Source: Rheinheimera sp. SA_1
GTDB lineage: Bacteria > Pseudomonadota > Gammaproteobacteria > Enterobacterales > Alteromonadaceae
Length of the DNA: 64,000 nucleotides
Direction of reading: 5' to 3'
NCBI RefSeq assembly: GCF_001669775.1
Contig: NZ_LXWK01000011.1
Location: 1,454,031-1,518,030 of the forward strand
The notes under the pieces are model-generated. The model was not told where the DNA came from and ran no database searches. It saw only the letters and a list, made by a program, of their open reading frames with translations. This document shows, piece by piece, positions 33,814-42,514 of the stretch. How positions within the stretch are numbered: position 1 is the first letter of the stretch; each line of letters begins with the position of its first letter. A program made the translations under genes and the position numbers.

Positions 33814-36513
33814 TTAGCCGGAATGCTTCATTGGAATGTGTAGCCGGAACATGGTAAATCTGATTTTTTGCTCCCAGCCAGTCGCCGCTTGATGCTGTGC
33901 ACAGGTTAATGCCTGCCGCAGAAGCTCATCCACAGCCGCCTGATCAGGTTCATGCATGCTCATGATGACTTCAACTTTTGTTCTGAACAAATCGGCCAGG
34001 TTATAAATACCGCCGGTTTTTTCCGCCAAATTGATGGCTTCATCGATGGTACACAGTGCCTGCTGCTGAAGGTCATTACTGCAAAGCGCTTCGGCCAGAG
34101 CTTGCAAAGCATCCACTCTGACAACACTCATCTTCGGTGGCACTAACATATCAACGGTGTGCTGCAGATGAAATTGCGCGGCAGTCATCTCCCCTTTGCT
34201 GTGCGACAGCAACCCTTGCAAAAAATGAATGACCAGATGACGAACGGCCATTTTATAGTCACTTGCCGCATTATCCATCTCCTGGATCAGATGTTCACTC
34301 AATGCATACAACTTATTACTTAGCAAAATTGGAAAACACAAAGTTGCACATAAATAAAAAGAATCCGGGTGGTATCTGCTATCGTCGATAGCGGCAAGCG
34401 CTTGCTGCACCGCGATATCTGCTTGCCCCATCATCCAACTAGCTCGGGCTGTCGCAAGATTTGCCACAATCCGTTCCTTTGCTTCGAAATACCGCAATGG
34501 CTGCCGATTCACCAATGCTTGTGCTGTTGCAAAATGCTCAGCCGCAACCGCCTGTTGACCAAGGAAATGTTCGGATGAGCCAAGCATCCAGTGCATGATG
34601 ACGGTTTCATGCTGATCGCCACACTTTAGCGCTTCATTGGCATATTGTTTCGCTACCAGCAATGAATCTTCAAACCTGCCATTGGCCATCATTGCCAGAT
34701 GGAGCCCAGCCATAAAATGAAATATTGACGGCATGTCCTGCAACAAACGAGCAAGTTGCAGGCCCCGCTCCACGACATTCGTCATCTCGCCGTCGTAATC
34801 ACCCGCTGAGTAATAGGTAATTGCTAACGATGCCAGCAAACTGAGTTCAGTATCGGTGGCCTGGTGTGACGCTGGCAGCAGACTTAATGCCCTTTCACAG
34901 CAGCTTTTACTCTCCCGCAGTAAACTCAGCTCCAAAAATAATGGAGCGGCCATACAGCTGATTTCGGATGCGAGACCTAAATCCAGCCCCGTTGTATATG
35001 ACCATTTTAGTGCGGCTCTGATGTTGCCAATTTCCGGGATCTGCTTTGCCCTAATGTCGTGTTGATTGCTTATCGACTGTTCGCCAACAAACTGCCGCAG
35101 TTGTCCGGCATAATAAAGCGCGTGCCGATAGGCAATTTGATCTTTGTCGGGATGGCGTGATAGCCGGACCAATGCAAATGCTTTGGTCGTTTCAAACAGT
35201 CGGATCTGCGTTTGATCATGAGAAAAACTAACAGTAACTAGAAATTTATCAGCAAGGTTAGCAATAGCCTCGTTCACGGCGAAAGTGTCATTCTGGACAT
35301 CTGACACAACGGCAACGGCGGCGTCTATCGAGAATTCTCCATTAAAAATGGCCAGTCGGTACAAGACCTGCTGGTCTCGCTCCGCCAACAAGTTATGGCT
35401 CCAGCCAATCATCGCCTCTACCGTTTGCTGTCGTGGGCATACGTCACGACGCCCTTGCCAGTGCAAAGCGAACTGATTTGACAGTAATTCTGCTAAACCT
35501 TTGATGCCATAAGTCGCAACCCGGCTAGCTACCAAACCAATTGCGTGTGGGTTGCCATCGAGTCGCTGACAAAGTTCAGCAACATCAGGTGCATCCACGT
35601 CATTCAGATGGTATTGAGCGCCGCCTTCATTTGCCCTAAGCATAAAGAGCTGAATTGCCGGCCAAAGCAAGGCTTGTTGTGCCGTCAGTACGGCAGTTTG
35701 GGGTGGTGTTAATAAAGGGCGCACCAGATAAACAAACTCATGCTGGGCTCTAAAAGCCTCACGGCTGGTCACGAGTATCCTAATCGCTGTGGTTTTTTCC
35801 ATAATCTGCGCACAGATGCAGGTGATTTCAGCAAGCAAATGTTCGCAATTATCCAGCAGGACCAGTGCTTTTTTGGTTGCCAGAAATTCCAGCAGTCCCG
35901 GCAACAGATCTGCACCAGAAGTTTTGAAGCCAAACGCTAACGCCAAAGCAACTTCGGCAGTCTCGGCGCAATTCACGGTACTCAAATCGACAAAAAATGC
36001 TGCTTCGTTCAGTTTTTGCGACAGTTCGTGTGCAACCCTTAAGGCCAACGTTGTTTTACCAGCGCCAGCTGCGCCAACCAGAGTCACCAGGCGATGCTGC
36101 AATACCAGTTCGGAAAGCTCTGAGATACATTGCTGCCTGCCGACGATCTCCTGCTGCGGCATCGGTATTTGCATTAATGCCGAAACCGGCTGCGGTGAAA
36201 CCAGCACCACTGACTCCACAAAACTGTAACCCCGCCCAGCCACACTGGCGATGTAGCGTTTATCAGCACAGCAGTTTTCCAGTACCCGCCGGATGTTCGC
36301 CACTTGTACCCGCACATTACTTTCTTCAACAATGGAATGCGGCCAGGCTACCTGTGTAAGTTCCCGCAATGTCAGCACATCACCTTGCGCACTCACCAAT
36401 GCCGCCAGAATATCAAAAGCGCGACTCCCCATCCGGATATTGCAGCCGTTGTATTGCAAAATCCTGGCACTGGGGCACAACAAAAAGGCACCAAACTGGA
36501 AGGCGTTTGTCAT
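33814..36513 (-). CDS. Winged-helix / STAND-ATPase / TPR transcriptional regulator
   Basis: An 899-residue regulator. Residues about 1-105 form an OmpR-type winged helix (FDILAALVSAQGDVLTLREL and VEESNVRVQVANIRRVL). It is followed by an AAA/STAND ATPase with Walker A GAAGAGKTTLAL, Walker B ALVLLDNCEHLL and ILVTSREAF. The rest (about 400-899) is helical and TPR-like. Such proteins act as ATP-dependent switches, as in MalT- and SARP-like regulators. The ATG at 36513 follows GAGGA. It probably controls the ABM-VOC-SRPBCC genes immediately downstream; the inducer is unknown. Confidence 0.88.
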   Translation of the reverse strand: MTNAFQFGAFLLCPSARILQYNGCNIRMGSRAFDILAALVSAQGDVLTLRELTQVAWPHSIVEESNVRVQVANIRRVLENCCADKRYIASVAGRGYSFVESVVLVSPQPVSALMQIPMPQQEIVGRQQCISELSELVLQHRLVTLVGAAGAGKTTLALRVAHELSQKLNEAAFFVDLSTVNCAETAEVALALAFGFKTSGADLLPGLLEFLATKKALVLLDNCEHLLAEITCICAQIMEKTTAIRILVTSREAFRAQHEFVYLVRPLLTPPQTAVLTAQQALLWPAIQLFMLRANEGGAQYHLNDVDAPDVAELCQRLDGNPHAIGLVASRVATYGIKGLAELLSNQFALHWQGRRDVCPRQQTVEAMIGWSHNLLAERDQQVLYRLAIFNGEFSIDAAVAVVSDVQNDTFAVNEAIANLADKFLVTVSFSHDQTQIRLFETTKAFALVRLSRHPDKDQIAYRHALYYAGQLRQFVGEQSISNQHDIRAKQIPEIGNIRAALKWSYTTGLDLGLASEISCMAAPLFLELSLLRESKSCCERALSLLPASHQATDTELSLLASLAITYYSAGDYDGEMTNVVERGLQLARLLQDMPSIFHFMAGLHLAMMANGRFEDSLLVAKQYANEALKCGDQHETVIMHWMLGSSEHFLGQQAVAAEHFATAQALVNRQPLRYFEAKERIVANLATARASWMMGQADIAVQQALAAIDDSRYHPDSFYLCATLCFPILLSNKLYALSEHLIQEMDNAASDYKMAVRHLVIHFLQGLLSHSKGEMTAAQFHLQHTVDMLVPPKMSVVRVDALQALAEALCSNDLQQQALCTIDEAINLAEKTGGIYNLADLFRTKVEVIMSMHEPDQAAVDELLRQALTCAQHQAATGWEQKIRFTMFRLHIPMKHSG

Positions 36514-36966
36514 GAAGTCCTCATCTGGCACTTCGGTTAACACACTGAGCCGGCAAAAGGTTAATCAACCTTTCTTTTCATATCAGCAGTTTAGTTAATA
36601 CTTTTCGACATCGTCAATGCACTAGCCAAAAGTGAAAACAACCTCATAAACATTCAGATAATTGTCGCCACTGACCCAAAATCTTGTGGTTGCAACTAGC
36701 GCAATCTGCCTTTTCTAATCGCATATCATCGCCGGTTGCTGGCAAGTTCTGCCATGAGTTTGCCTATGGATTTGCAGTGCGGTCATCACAGAAAGAGAAG
36801 CTAGCTATACTAAAGCCAATAAGTGATTGGACAGGGTCTGATTAACAGCAAAATTTATCAAACAATGCTGAACAACCCTAGCTAAGCAATTGAATTAATA
36901 TCAAATGCATAAATTTCTAAACGCTATTTTGTACATTGGGTTCAAGACTGCTGCAGGAGCCATTAG
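36514..36966. other. 453-bp divergent promoter region
   Basis: Between the large regulator and the PAS-GGDEF gene. It holds a small AAAGGTT/AACCTTT hairpin (36556-36573) and a TATACT box near 36807 in CTAGCTATACTAAAG that could be a -10 element. No gene or repeat seen. Confidence 0.4.
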
Positions 36967-37881
36967 GTGGAAATAGATATTCATTTGACCACGCCCGATT
37001 TAGGCCAGGATGCGATGAGCGTTTTTTATTCAGTAGTGCAAGAATCACATGATGTGGTCATTATCACCGACCAATCCGGGCTGGTACGGTTTTGGAACAA
37101 AGCAGCTTGCCGTATGTTTGAATATGATGTGCAAGATGCGATTGGCAAAGACTTTCACGATCTCATTTGCCCGGAACATCTGCGGGATCAGGCAAAAAAA
37201 TCAATACTGCGATTTATTCAAAGTGCTGGCACAGCAAATACCGGTATGGTTGGTAAGACAGTCACACTACCGGCCATTCGTAAACTAACGCACAAGCCGT
37301 TTTATGTCGAATTGAGTATTTCGTCGATGACCGACGCTAACAGAAAATTATGGATTTACGCATTTTTAAGAGATGTCACGACCCGGGTACTCAATGAACA
37401 AGCGCTGCAACATCAAGTCCATTCAGACGAACTCACCAAAATCGCCAATCGCCGTGGATTTCAACATCATCTTGAGCACAACGCAGGTCAAGCAGTCACC
37501 TTATGCCTGTTTGACCTGGACCACTTTAAAAAAGTGAATGACAGTTTTGGCCACGATGTCGGAGATACAGTGTTGTTCTTTTTTGCGCAGCATTTTTTGC
37601 AAAAACTTCCTGGAGCCATTGTTGTTGCCCGTAATGGTGGAGAAGAGTTTTCAGCCCTTTATCCAGGTAACGATGTCAAAGCTGTCATCGTTGAAATTGA
37701 GTCTGCAAAGGCGTCTTATCAACAGAAGTTTTTAGCAGAAATGACCATCCCGCTTTGTACTTTCTCCGCTGGTGTTTCCACCACACCGATGCTGGATAGC
37801 CACAGGGTACTTTTGAAAAACGCTGATGTTGCACTTTACAAAGCGAAAGCAAATGGCCGAAATAGAATAGAAATTATCTGA
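36967..37881 (+). CDS. PAS-GGDEF diguanylate cyclase
   Basis: A 304-residue soluble protein. A PAS sensor domain covers about residues 20-135 (VVIITDQSGLVRFWNKAACRMF), followed by a GGDEF domain (about 145-304) with DELTKIANRRGFQHHL, the metal site LFDLDHFKKVNDSFGH and the active loop NGGEEF. It is therefore expected to make c-di-GMP. The RxxD inhibitory site is absent five residues before the loop, so no product inhibition of that type. It starts with GTG behind GCAGGAG. Stands alone; the PAS ligand is unknown. Confidence 0.92.
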   Translation: MEIDIHLTTPDLGQDAMSVFYSVVQESHDVVIITDQSGLVRFWNKAACRMFEYDVQDAIGKDFHDLICPEHLRDQAKKSILRFIQSAGTANTGMVGKTVTLPAIRKLTHKPFYVELSISSMTDANRKLWIYAFLRDVTTRVLNEQALQHQVHSDELTKIANRRGFQHHLEHNAGQAVTLCLFDLDHFKKVNDSFGHDVGDTVLFFFAQHFLQKLPGAIVVARNGGEEFSALYPGNDVKAVIVEIESAKASYQQKFLAEMTIPLCTFSAGVSTTPMLDSHRVLLKNADVALYKAKANGRNRIEII

Positions 37882-37926
37882 CTCAGGAATTCGGCTTTAC
37901 GGTGGTCTGCACTTAACTCAACTGGA

Positions 37927-38211
37927 CTAAGTACGAACCGCCACACCGGCAATTTCAGTTACCGTTTTTGGTTCTGCCCGTTCGATAATTTTCACCAGCA
38001 CCGATTGGATCGTCTCATCTTCCCGCACATCGCTGCTACCACTAAATTTTTGCACTTGCGCTTCAGCACCAGCTTCCGCCAGAAAAGTCACATCCACTTC
38101 GGTGGCACAATCGGCAGTAGCGCCAAAATAAGCCAATGAAATCAGAGGATAACCATCAAAACCCTTTTTCACTTGTTTCGCGATACGTTTTTTAGCTTTA
38201 TCCAGATTCAT
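37927..38211 (-). CDS. Conserved hypothetical small protein
   Basis: A 94-residue soluble protein I do not recognise. It begins MNLDKAKKRIAKQVKKGFDGYPLIS, a basic amphipathic segment, followed by an acidic beta-rich part and a C-terminal helix ETIQSVLVKIIERAEPK. The start is well supported by AGGAAAAAAC before the ATG and coding quality is good. No signal peptide or membrane segment. It converges on the PAS-GGDEF gene; no neighbour suggests a role. Confidence 0.75.
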   Translation of the reverse strand: MNLDKAKKRIAKQVKKGFDGYPLISLAYFGATADCATEVDVTFLAEAGAEAQVQKFSGSSDVREDETIQSVLVKIIERAEPKTVTEIAGVAVRT

Positions 38212-38292
38212 GTTTTTTCCTGTGGTGGGATGGCTGAAGATCAGTGTACCTGAATGTTTGAATTGCGACTGTGGTAACTGAGCTGGTCATTA

Positions 38293-38598
38293 TTAAGAGG
38301 CATGAGTTCGCAACTTTTTAACCAGATAAGTGAACAATCCAACGATGCAAAACACGACAACAAATTGCCCGAATAGCAACAAAATCAGTTTTGGCCAAAA
38401 GTTTATTTCTTCGGTAAACAACGGATGCCAGATGTAAACAAGCGTCAAATTACCCGGAAACAGTAGCACCTGAAAACCCGGCATCGGACCGCCCCAGTAA
38501 TCCCAAAGATTCCAACTAAGCGTAAAAGCAACCAAGCCAATCACTACTGCTGCGATACCGGCATAAACGGCTATTGTCATTGTGTGATACTTAATCAT
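38293..38598 (-). CDS. Small integral membrane protein
   Basis: A 101-residue protein with two clear hydrophobic helices (about residues 8-28 and 70-93) and a possible half-helix between them, ending in a basic KKLRTHAS tail. Not recognised. The ATG at 38598 is preferred over an upstream TTG because a GGGGG stretch precedes it. The gene lies alone between a hypothetical gene and a divergent small membrane protein gene. Confidence 0.65.
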   Translation of the reverse strand: MIKYHTMTIAVYAGIAAVVIGLVAFTLSWNLWDYWGGPMPGFQVLLFPGNLTLVYIWHPLFTEEINFWPKLILLLFGQFVVVFCIVGLFTYLVKKLRTHAS

Positions 38599-38778
38599 AG
38601 CCCCCAAAACCAGTTTTTCTCAAAAGCCAAAGCACCCACAAGAATGTTGTTTTCATCCTCTGTGATAATTCAAACTATCTGCTTTTAACCTTAGATTCAA
38701 CCGCGTATCCACATTGGTTATTGGTGATTCACAACCACTCAGGCATACTGCCGCCAAAACACTTCCAAGGAGAAACAA

Positions 38779-39138
38779 ATGCAAAACGCCGTGCGTTATC
38801 TGGGGTATTTTTTTGTGCTGAGTTATTTGCTGGTGCTGGCGTATGTTGCGTTGACCAGCCAAAGCCTGTATCAGGGACAATGGCATTTACAGTATGCGCT
38901 GGCGAGTCTGGGTCTGGCGTTGTTAGTGAAATTTGTGCAAAGCAGTACTGTTCAGGCCGTGATGTTTGCCACGATGTTATTGCCGCTGGTTAAAATGGTA
39001 TTGCTGCCAAGCGAACAAGCCTTTACCACCACCGCTGTTGGCAGCTTTAATCTATTATTTTTAATCAGTTATCTACTGGTGATTTATCAAATCGTCAAAT
39101 TGAAAAAGCAGAACCGCCAGCAAAAATCCGATTTGTAA
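38779..39138 (+). CDS. Small four-helix membrane protein
   Basis: A 119-residue membrane protein with four predicted helices (about 7-27, 39-57, 59-77, 88-108) and a basic C-terminal tail (KLKKQNRQQK). Function unknown. The start is well supported by AAGGAGAAACAA before the ATG. A REP-like palindrome begins right after, or at, its stop codon, and the sulfate permease gene converges from the other side. Confidence 0.72.
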   Translation: MQNAVRYLGYFFVLSYLLVLAYVALTSQSLYQGQWHLQYALASLGLALLVKFVQSSTVQAVMFATMLLPLVKMVLLPSEQAFTTTAVGSFNLLFLISYLLVIYQIVKLKKQNRQQKSDL

Positions 39139-39205
39139 CATTTGGGGTCAGAGTCAATTGTTAATAATTTTCTGTTAACAATTGACTCTGACCCCGATGT
39201 TAACA
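39139..39205. repeat. REP-like palindrome filling a convergent gap, copy 2
   Basis: Arms GGGGTCAGAGTCAATTGTTAA (39144-39164) and its perfect complement (39175-39195) enclose a ten-base loop. Imperfect pairing extends outward (ACAT/ATGT, GTTAAC) to both stop codons. It shares the 21-bp arm with the palindrome at 24169-24240 and, like that copy, fills the gap between two convergent genes. Confidence 0.9.
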
Positions 39206-40111
39206 TTATTCCACTGCCCGCAATTTAGCGGCTTCTTCGTAGTCTTTGGCGGCACGCCATTGCAGCGTGCTTTTCAGTACCAAGGTCAGCAGCGCCAGTA
39301 AGGCTAACAAGGACGACACGGCAAAAGCGGCAGCAAACTGATATTCGTTGTATAGAATTTCAATATGCAGCGGCATGGTGTTGGTTTGTTCACGGATTTT
39401 CCCCGACACCACCGACACCGCGCCAAACTCGCCCATGGCACGGGCATTACACAAAATGATGCCGTATAACAGCGCCCATTTTATCGAAGGTAAAGTCACC
39501 AGCCGGAAGGTCTGCCAGCCACTGGCACCAAGCGTCAGCGCGGCTTCCTCTTGCTCGCGGCCTTGCTCCTGCATTAGTGGAATAAGCTCGCGCGCCACAA
39601 AAGGAAAGGTGATAAAAATAGTAGCCAGCACGATGCCAGGTACGGCAAACATCACTGCAAAATCGTGATCATTCAGCCATTCGCCCCACCAGCCGCGGGC
39701 GCCAAACAACAACATAAAACATAAACCGGCGATCACCGGCGACACCGCAATCGGTAAATCAATCAGCGTGATCAATAGCTGTTTGCCACGAAACTGGAAC
39801 TTAGCGATAGCCCAGCTGGCTCCCAAACCGAAAATCACATTACAAGGCACGGCAATAGCTGCTGCCAGCAAGGTAAGTTTGATCGCATGCGCAGCAGCCG
39901 GTTCGGTAATAGAAGCTACATAAACCTGCCAGCCTTTGGCAAAAGCTTCACCAAAAACAATCACCAGCGGTAATAACAAAAACAGCGTGAGAAAACCTAA
40001 AGCCAGGGTCGTCAACAGCACCTTTAGCCACAACGGCTCGGCGGTGGCCTGGCGGATTGTTATGCGAGTACCAATGCGGGTATTGGTTTGATCTGCAACA
40101 GCTGAACTCAT
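39206..40111 (-). CDS. cysW: Sulfate/thiosulfate ABC transporter permease CysW
   Basis: A 301-residue inner-membrane permease with about six helices. The ABC permease EAA loop is seen as [23 protein letters not shown], and the family signature [32 protein letters not shown] marks CysW. It pairs with CysT to form the channel for sulfate or thiosulfate uptake. Start ATG overlaps the CysT stop by four bases. Neither the ATPase CysA nor a binding protein (CysP/Sbp) lies next to it, so those parts must be elsewhere. Confidence 0.95.
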   Translation of the reverse strand: MSSAVADQTNTRIGTRITIRQATAEPLWLKVLLTTLALGFLTLFLLLPLVIVFGEAFAKGWQVYVASITEPAAAHAIKLTLLAAAIAVPCNVIFGLGASWAIAKFQFRGKQLLITLIDLPIAVSPVIAGLCFMLLFGARGWWGEWLNDHDFAVMFAVPGIVLATIFITFPFVARELIPLMQEQGREQEEAALTLGASGWQTFRLVTLPSIKWALLYGIILCNARAMGEFGAVSVVSGKIREQTNTMPLHIEILYNEYQFAAAFAVSSLLALLALLTLVLKSTLQWRAAKDYEEAAKLRAVE

Positions 40112-40962
40112 TTTGCACCTCCGTGCCGATGGTTGCTCCAGTGTTGCAACAGGTTGATCAGTAGCAATAATAAGAATGAAATTAACAGCATCACCGTGCC
40201 AAGCGCCGCGGCACCAGCGTAATCGAACTGCTCAAGCCGGGTCATGATTAATAGCGGTGTGATCTCGGTTTTAAACGGCATATTGCCGCTGATAAACACC
40301 ACCGAACCGTATTCGCCAATGGCGCGGGCAAAGGCCAGCGCAAAACCAGTTAATAATGAAGGCAGCAATGCCGGGAATATCACCCGGGCGAAGGTTTGCA
40401 AACGACTGGCACCAAGGCTGGCTGCAGCTTCTTCCAATTCTTTTTCAACATCTTCCAGCACCGGCTGCACCGTCCGCACCACAAAAGGCAGGCCGATAAA
40501 CACCAGCGCCAACGTCACCCCAAAAGCTGAATACGCCACTTTAATCCCGGCGGCATGGAAGAATTGGCCAATCCAGCCATTCGGCGCATACAAGGCCGTC
40601 AATGCAATACCGGCAACAGCGGTCGGTAAGGCAAAAGGTAAATCGACCAGCGCATCGATGACTTTTTTGCCCGGAAAGCTGTATCGCACCAGCACCCAGG
40701 CCACCAGCAAACCAAAGACTAAATTAATCGAGGCCGCGACAAAAGAAGCACCAAAGGTTAAGCGATAGCTGGCAATCGCCCGCTCACTCGCCACCACCTG
40801 CCAGAACTCGTCCAGGCTCAGCTCAAAGGTTTTTAATACCAGCGCTGACAGCGGTAAAAATACGATCAGGCTTAAGTAAAAAATACTAAAGCCCATCGAC
40901 AGGCCAAAACCCGGTAATACCGATTTTTTACGTTTCGAAAAAAAGGCCAAAATGAACCCCAT
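40108..40962 (-). CDS. cysT: Sulfate/thiosulfate ABC transporter permease CysT
   Basis: A 284-residue inner-membrane permease. The EAA loop reads [23 protein letters not shown], and [24 protein letters not shown] is the CysT/CysU signature. It forms the transmembrane channel with CysW, encoded by the overlapping next gene. The binding-protein gene that usually precedes it is absent; instead an ERIC-like repeat and the dipeptidase gene lie upstream. A palindrome at 41049-41062 could be a regulator site. Confidence 0.95.
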   Translation of the reverse strand: MGFILAFFSKRKKSVLPGFGLSMGFSIFYLSLIVFLPLSALVLKTFELSLDEFWQVVASERAIASYRLTFGASFVAASINLVFGLLVAWVLVRYSFPGKKVIDALVDLPFALPTAVAGIALTALYAPNGWIGQFFHAAGIKVAYSAFGVTLALVFIGLPFVVRTVQPVLEDVEKELEEAAASLGASRLQTFARVIFPALLPSLLTGFALAFARAIGEYGSVVFISGNMPFKTEITPLLIMTRLEQFDYAGAAALGTVMLLISFLLLLLINLLQHWSNHRHGGAK

Positions 40963-41048
40963 GCAGTTGGTTGTGCTCTGGTGTAGTGGGACGCTCGGAC
41001 ATTCCGCAACTAACGAAACCGGTCAAGGCGATCTTTCACTTTCAGATA

Positions 41049-41062
41049 TTCAGACGTCTGAA
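41049..41062. promoter_or_regulatory. 14-bp perfect palindrome upstream of cysT
   Basis: TTCAGACGTCTGAA is fully symmetric and lies 87 bases upstream of the cysT start, next to an ACACC/GGTGT inverted pair. Operator-like; no known regulator matched. Confidence 0.35.
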
Positions 41063-41147
41063 CACCCAGTTATATAGGTGTCAGACTAATGCAAATTGGC
41101 AGGGATAAAAAGAATCAAAAAGTGCTTCGGTATAACAAAAAGACATA

Positions 41148-41301
41148 TATACCCGTCATCCTTGACGTTGTAGGGTTGTTGGCCGCGCTCATTCACTGGA
41201 GCGCCAGCCCGGCCCATCGCATAGACAGCTATGCTCATGGGGCTTCACTCACTTGCCGCGGTTCCACCGTGGCCTCTACAACGTCAATGATTTTGGGTAT
41301 A
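41148..41301. repeat. ERIC-like intergenic repeat, copy 2
   Basis: A 154-bp imperfect palindrome with ends TATACCCGTCATCC and GATTTTGGGTATA. The outer stem pairs GACGTTGTAG with CTACAACGTC. The interior contains GCGGCAAGTGAGTGAA and CCCATGAGC blocks (minus strand), which match the classical enterobacterial ERIC sequence. It lies 13 bases after the isoaspartyl dipeptidase stop, between that gene and cysT. Confidence 0.9.
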
Positions 41302-41314
41302 TTGCCAGACAACG

Positions 41315-42502
41315 TCAAAGACTCTGGGCCACTACAGGCCCAACTTTGGCGCCAACAATCGGCAAAGTGCCATCGCTATACAACCATTTACCCTGCGCCA
41401 TCACGGCGCGGATCTGCAAGGAATCGCGATCCAACAACACCAGATCGGCATCGCCGCCAACTTTTAAGCGGCCTTTTTGTGGCAGTTTTAACACCCGCGC
41501 TGGATTTTCGGTGATGACGGAAAGTGCAGTGGCAATGGGCACACCGAGTTGAATCGCGGCAACCACTTCTTCAAACAAGCTGGCAATCCGCCCTTCGCCC
41601 AGACTGATAAAGTTATTATCACTGTCAAATTCCGGCAACGAGGCATTAGCATCGGAAGAAAAAGTGATCTGCGACAGTGGCACGCCGGCGGCTAAGGCTT
41701 GCTGTAACGCCAACGCGCATTGCACTTCACCTTGCGCCAGATCCTGTGCCGTGGTGCTGGTAGTAAAATCGATACAGCCACCGGCTTTGGCAAAAGCAAA
41801 ACCCTGCGCCAGTAGCGCTGGATTACGATTGATATGGGTTGGATAAAACTGCGCCAGCGGAATATCGGTGGTCGCGGCCACTTGATGTAACAACGTCAAA
41901 CCGGCCGGGGCTGAACCCACATGTACACTGACCACGCCCGCTTTGCCCGCCAGCATGCCACCAACCCGTGCCTGTGATGCCAGCCGCGCCAGTTCCTGTA
42001 CCGTGGGCTGGGACGAGCGGTGATCTGCTATCGCTACTTCACCGACGCCAATAAATTTGTCGATCAGCACCAAATCTTCCAGCGCATCGGCAAATAAAGT
42101 GCGGGCCGGAATTTGATAAGATCCGGTGTAACAATAACAACTTAAACCCGCTTCGTTCAGCGCCGCCGCTTTGGCCAATAAATTAGTGAGGGTGCGGGTA
42201 ATCGCATCGGTGCCAAGCACGCCCACCAGCGTCGTGACGCCAGCACGCATCGCGTCGGCTGGGTTCAGTTCGCTGGTGCGGGTGCCAAAACCACCTTCAC
42301 CACCGCCGCCAATAATATGCGCCAGACTGTCGACAAAACCCGGCACCAGCAAGCAGCCGCTGGCGTCCAGCACCTGCACAGCTTCACCCTGCAGGCTGAT
42401 ATCCGACGCGATGGCCGCAATACGGTTGCCCGCTACCAGCAGTTGTTGGCTACCAAGTTCGGCGGGGGCATAAATTTCAGCGTTCCGGATCAGCGTAATC
42501 AT
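41315..42502 (-). CDS. Isoaspartyl dipeptidase-like amidohydrolase, atypical metal site
   Basis: A 395-residue amidohydrolase of the beta-aspartyl-peptidase (IadA) family, which cleaves beta-aspartyl dipeptides such as the beta-Asp-Arg released from cyanophycin. The family loop PGFVDSLAHIIGGGGEGG is present, but the first His of the usual His-x-His metal motif is Leu60 (His62 is kept). Other likely ligands or catalytic residues remain: Glu155 in GVGEVAIADHR, His194, His223 and Asp284 in SSDANASLPEFD. The ATG follows AAGGA, 12 bases after the cyanophycinase stop, so both are co-transcribed. No signal peptide; cytoplasmic. Confidence 0.87.
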   Translation of the reverse strand: MITLIRNAEIYAPAELGSQQLLVAGNRIAAIASDISLQGEAVQVLDASGCLLVPGFVDSLAHIIGGGGEGGFGTRTSELNPADAMRAGVTTLVGVLGTDAITRTLTNLLAKAAALNEAGLSCYCYTGSYQIPARTLFADALEDLVLIDKFIGVGEVAIADHRSSQPTVQELARLASQARVGGMLAGKAGVVSVHVGSAPAGLTLLHQVAATTDIPLAQFYPTHINRNPALLAQGFAFAKAGGCIDFTTSTTAQDLAQGEVQCALALQQALAAGVPLSQITFSSDANASLPEFDSDNNFISLGEGRIASLFEEVVAAIQLGVPIATALSVITENPARVLKLPQKGRLKVGGDADLVLLDRDSLQIRAVMAQGKWLYSDGTLPIVGAKVGPVVAQSL

Positions 42503-42514
42503 CGGTTTTATTCC

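Noticed and set aside
39206..42502. Sulfate permease genes as part of the cyanophycin operon
   Set aside because: They are on the same strand but separated by a 350-bp gap with an ERIC-like repeat and an operator-like palindrome, and the functions do not connect.
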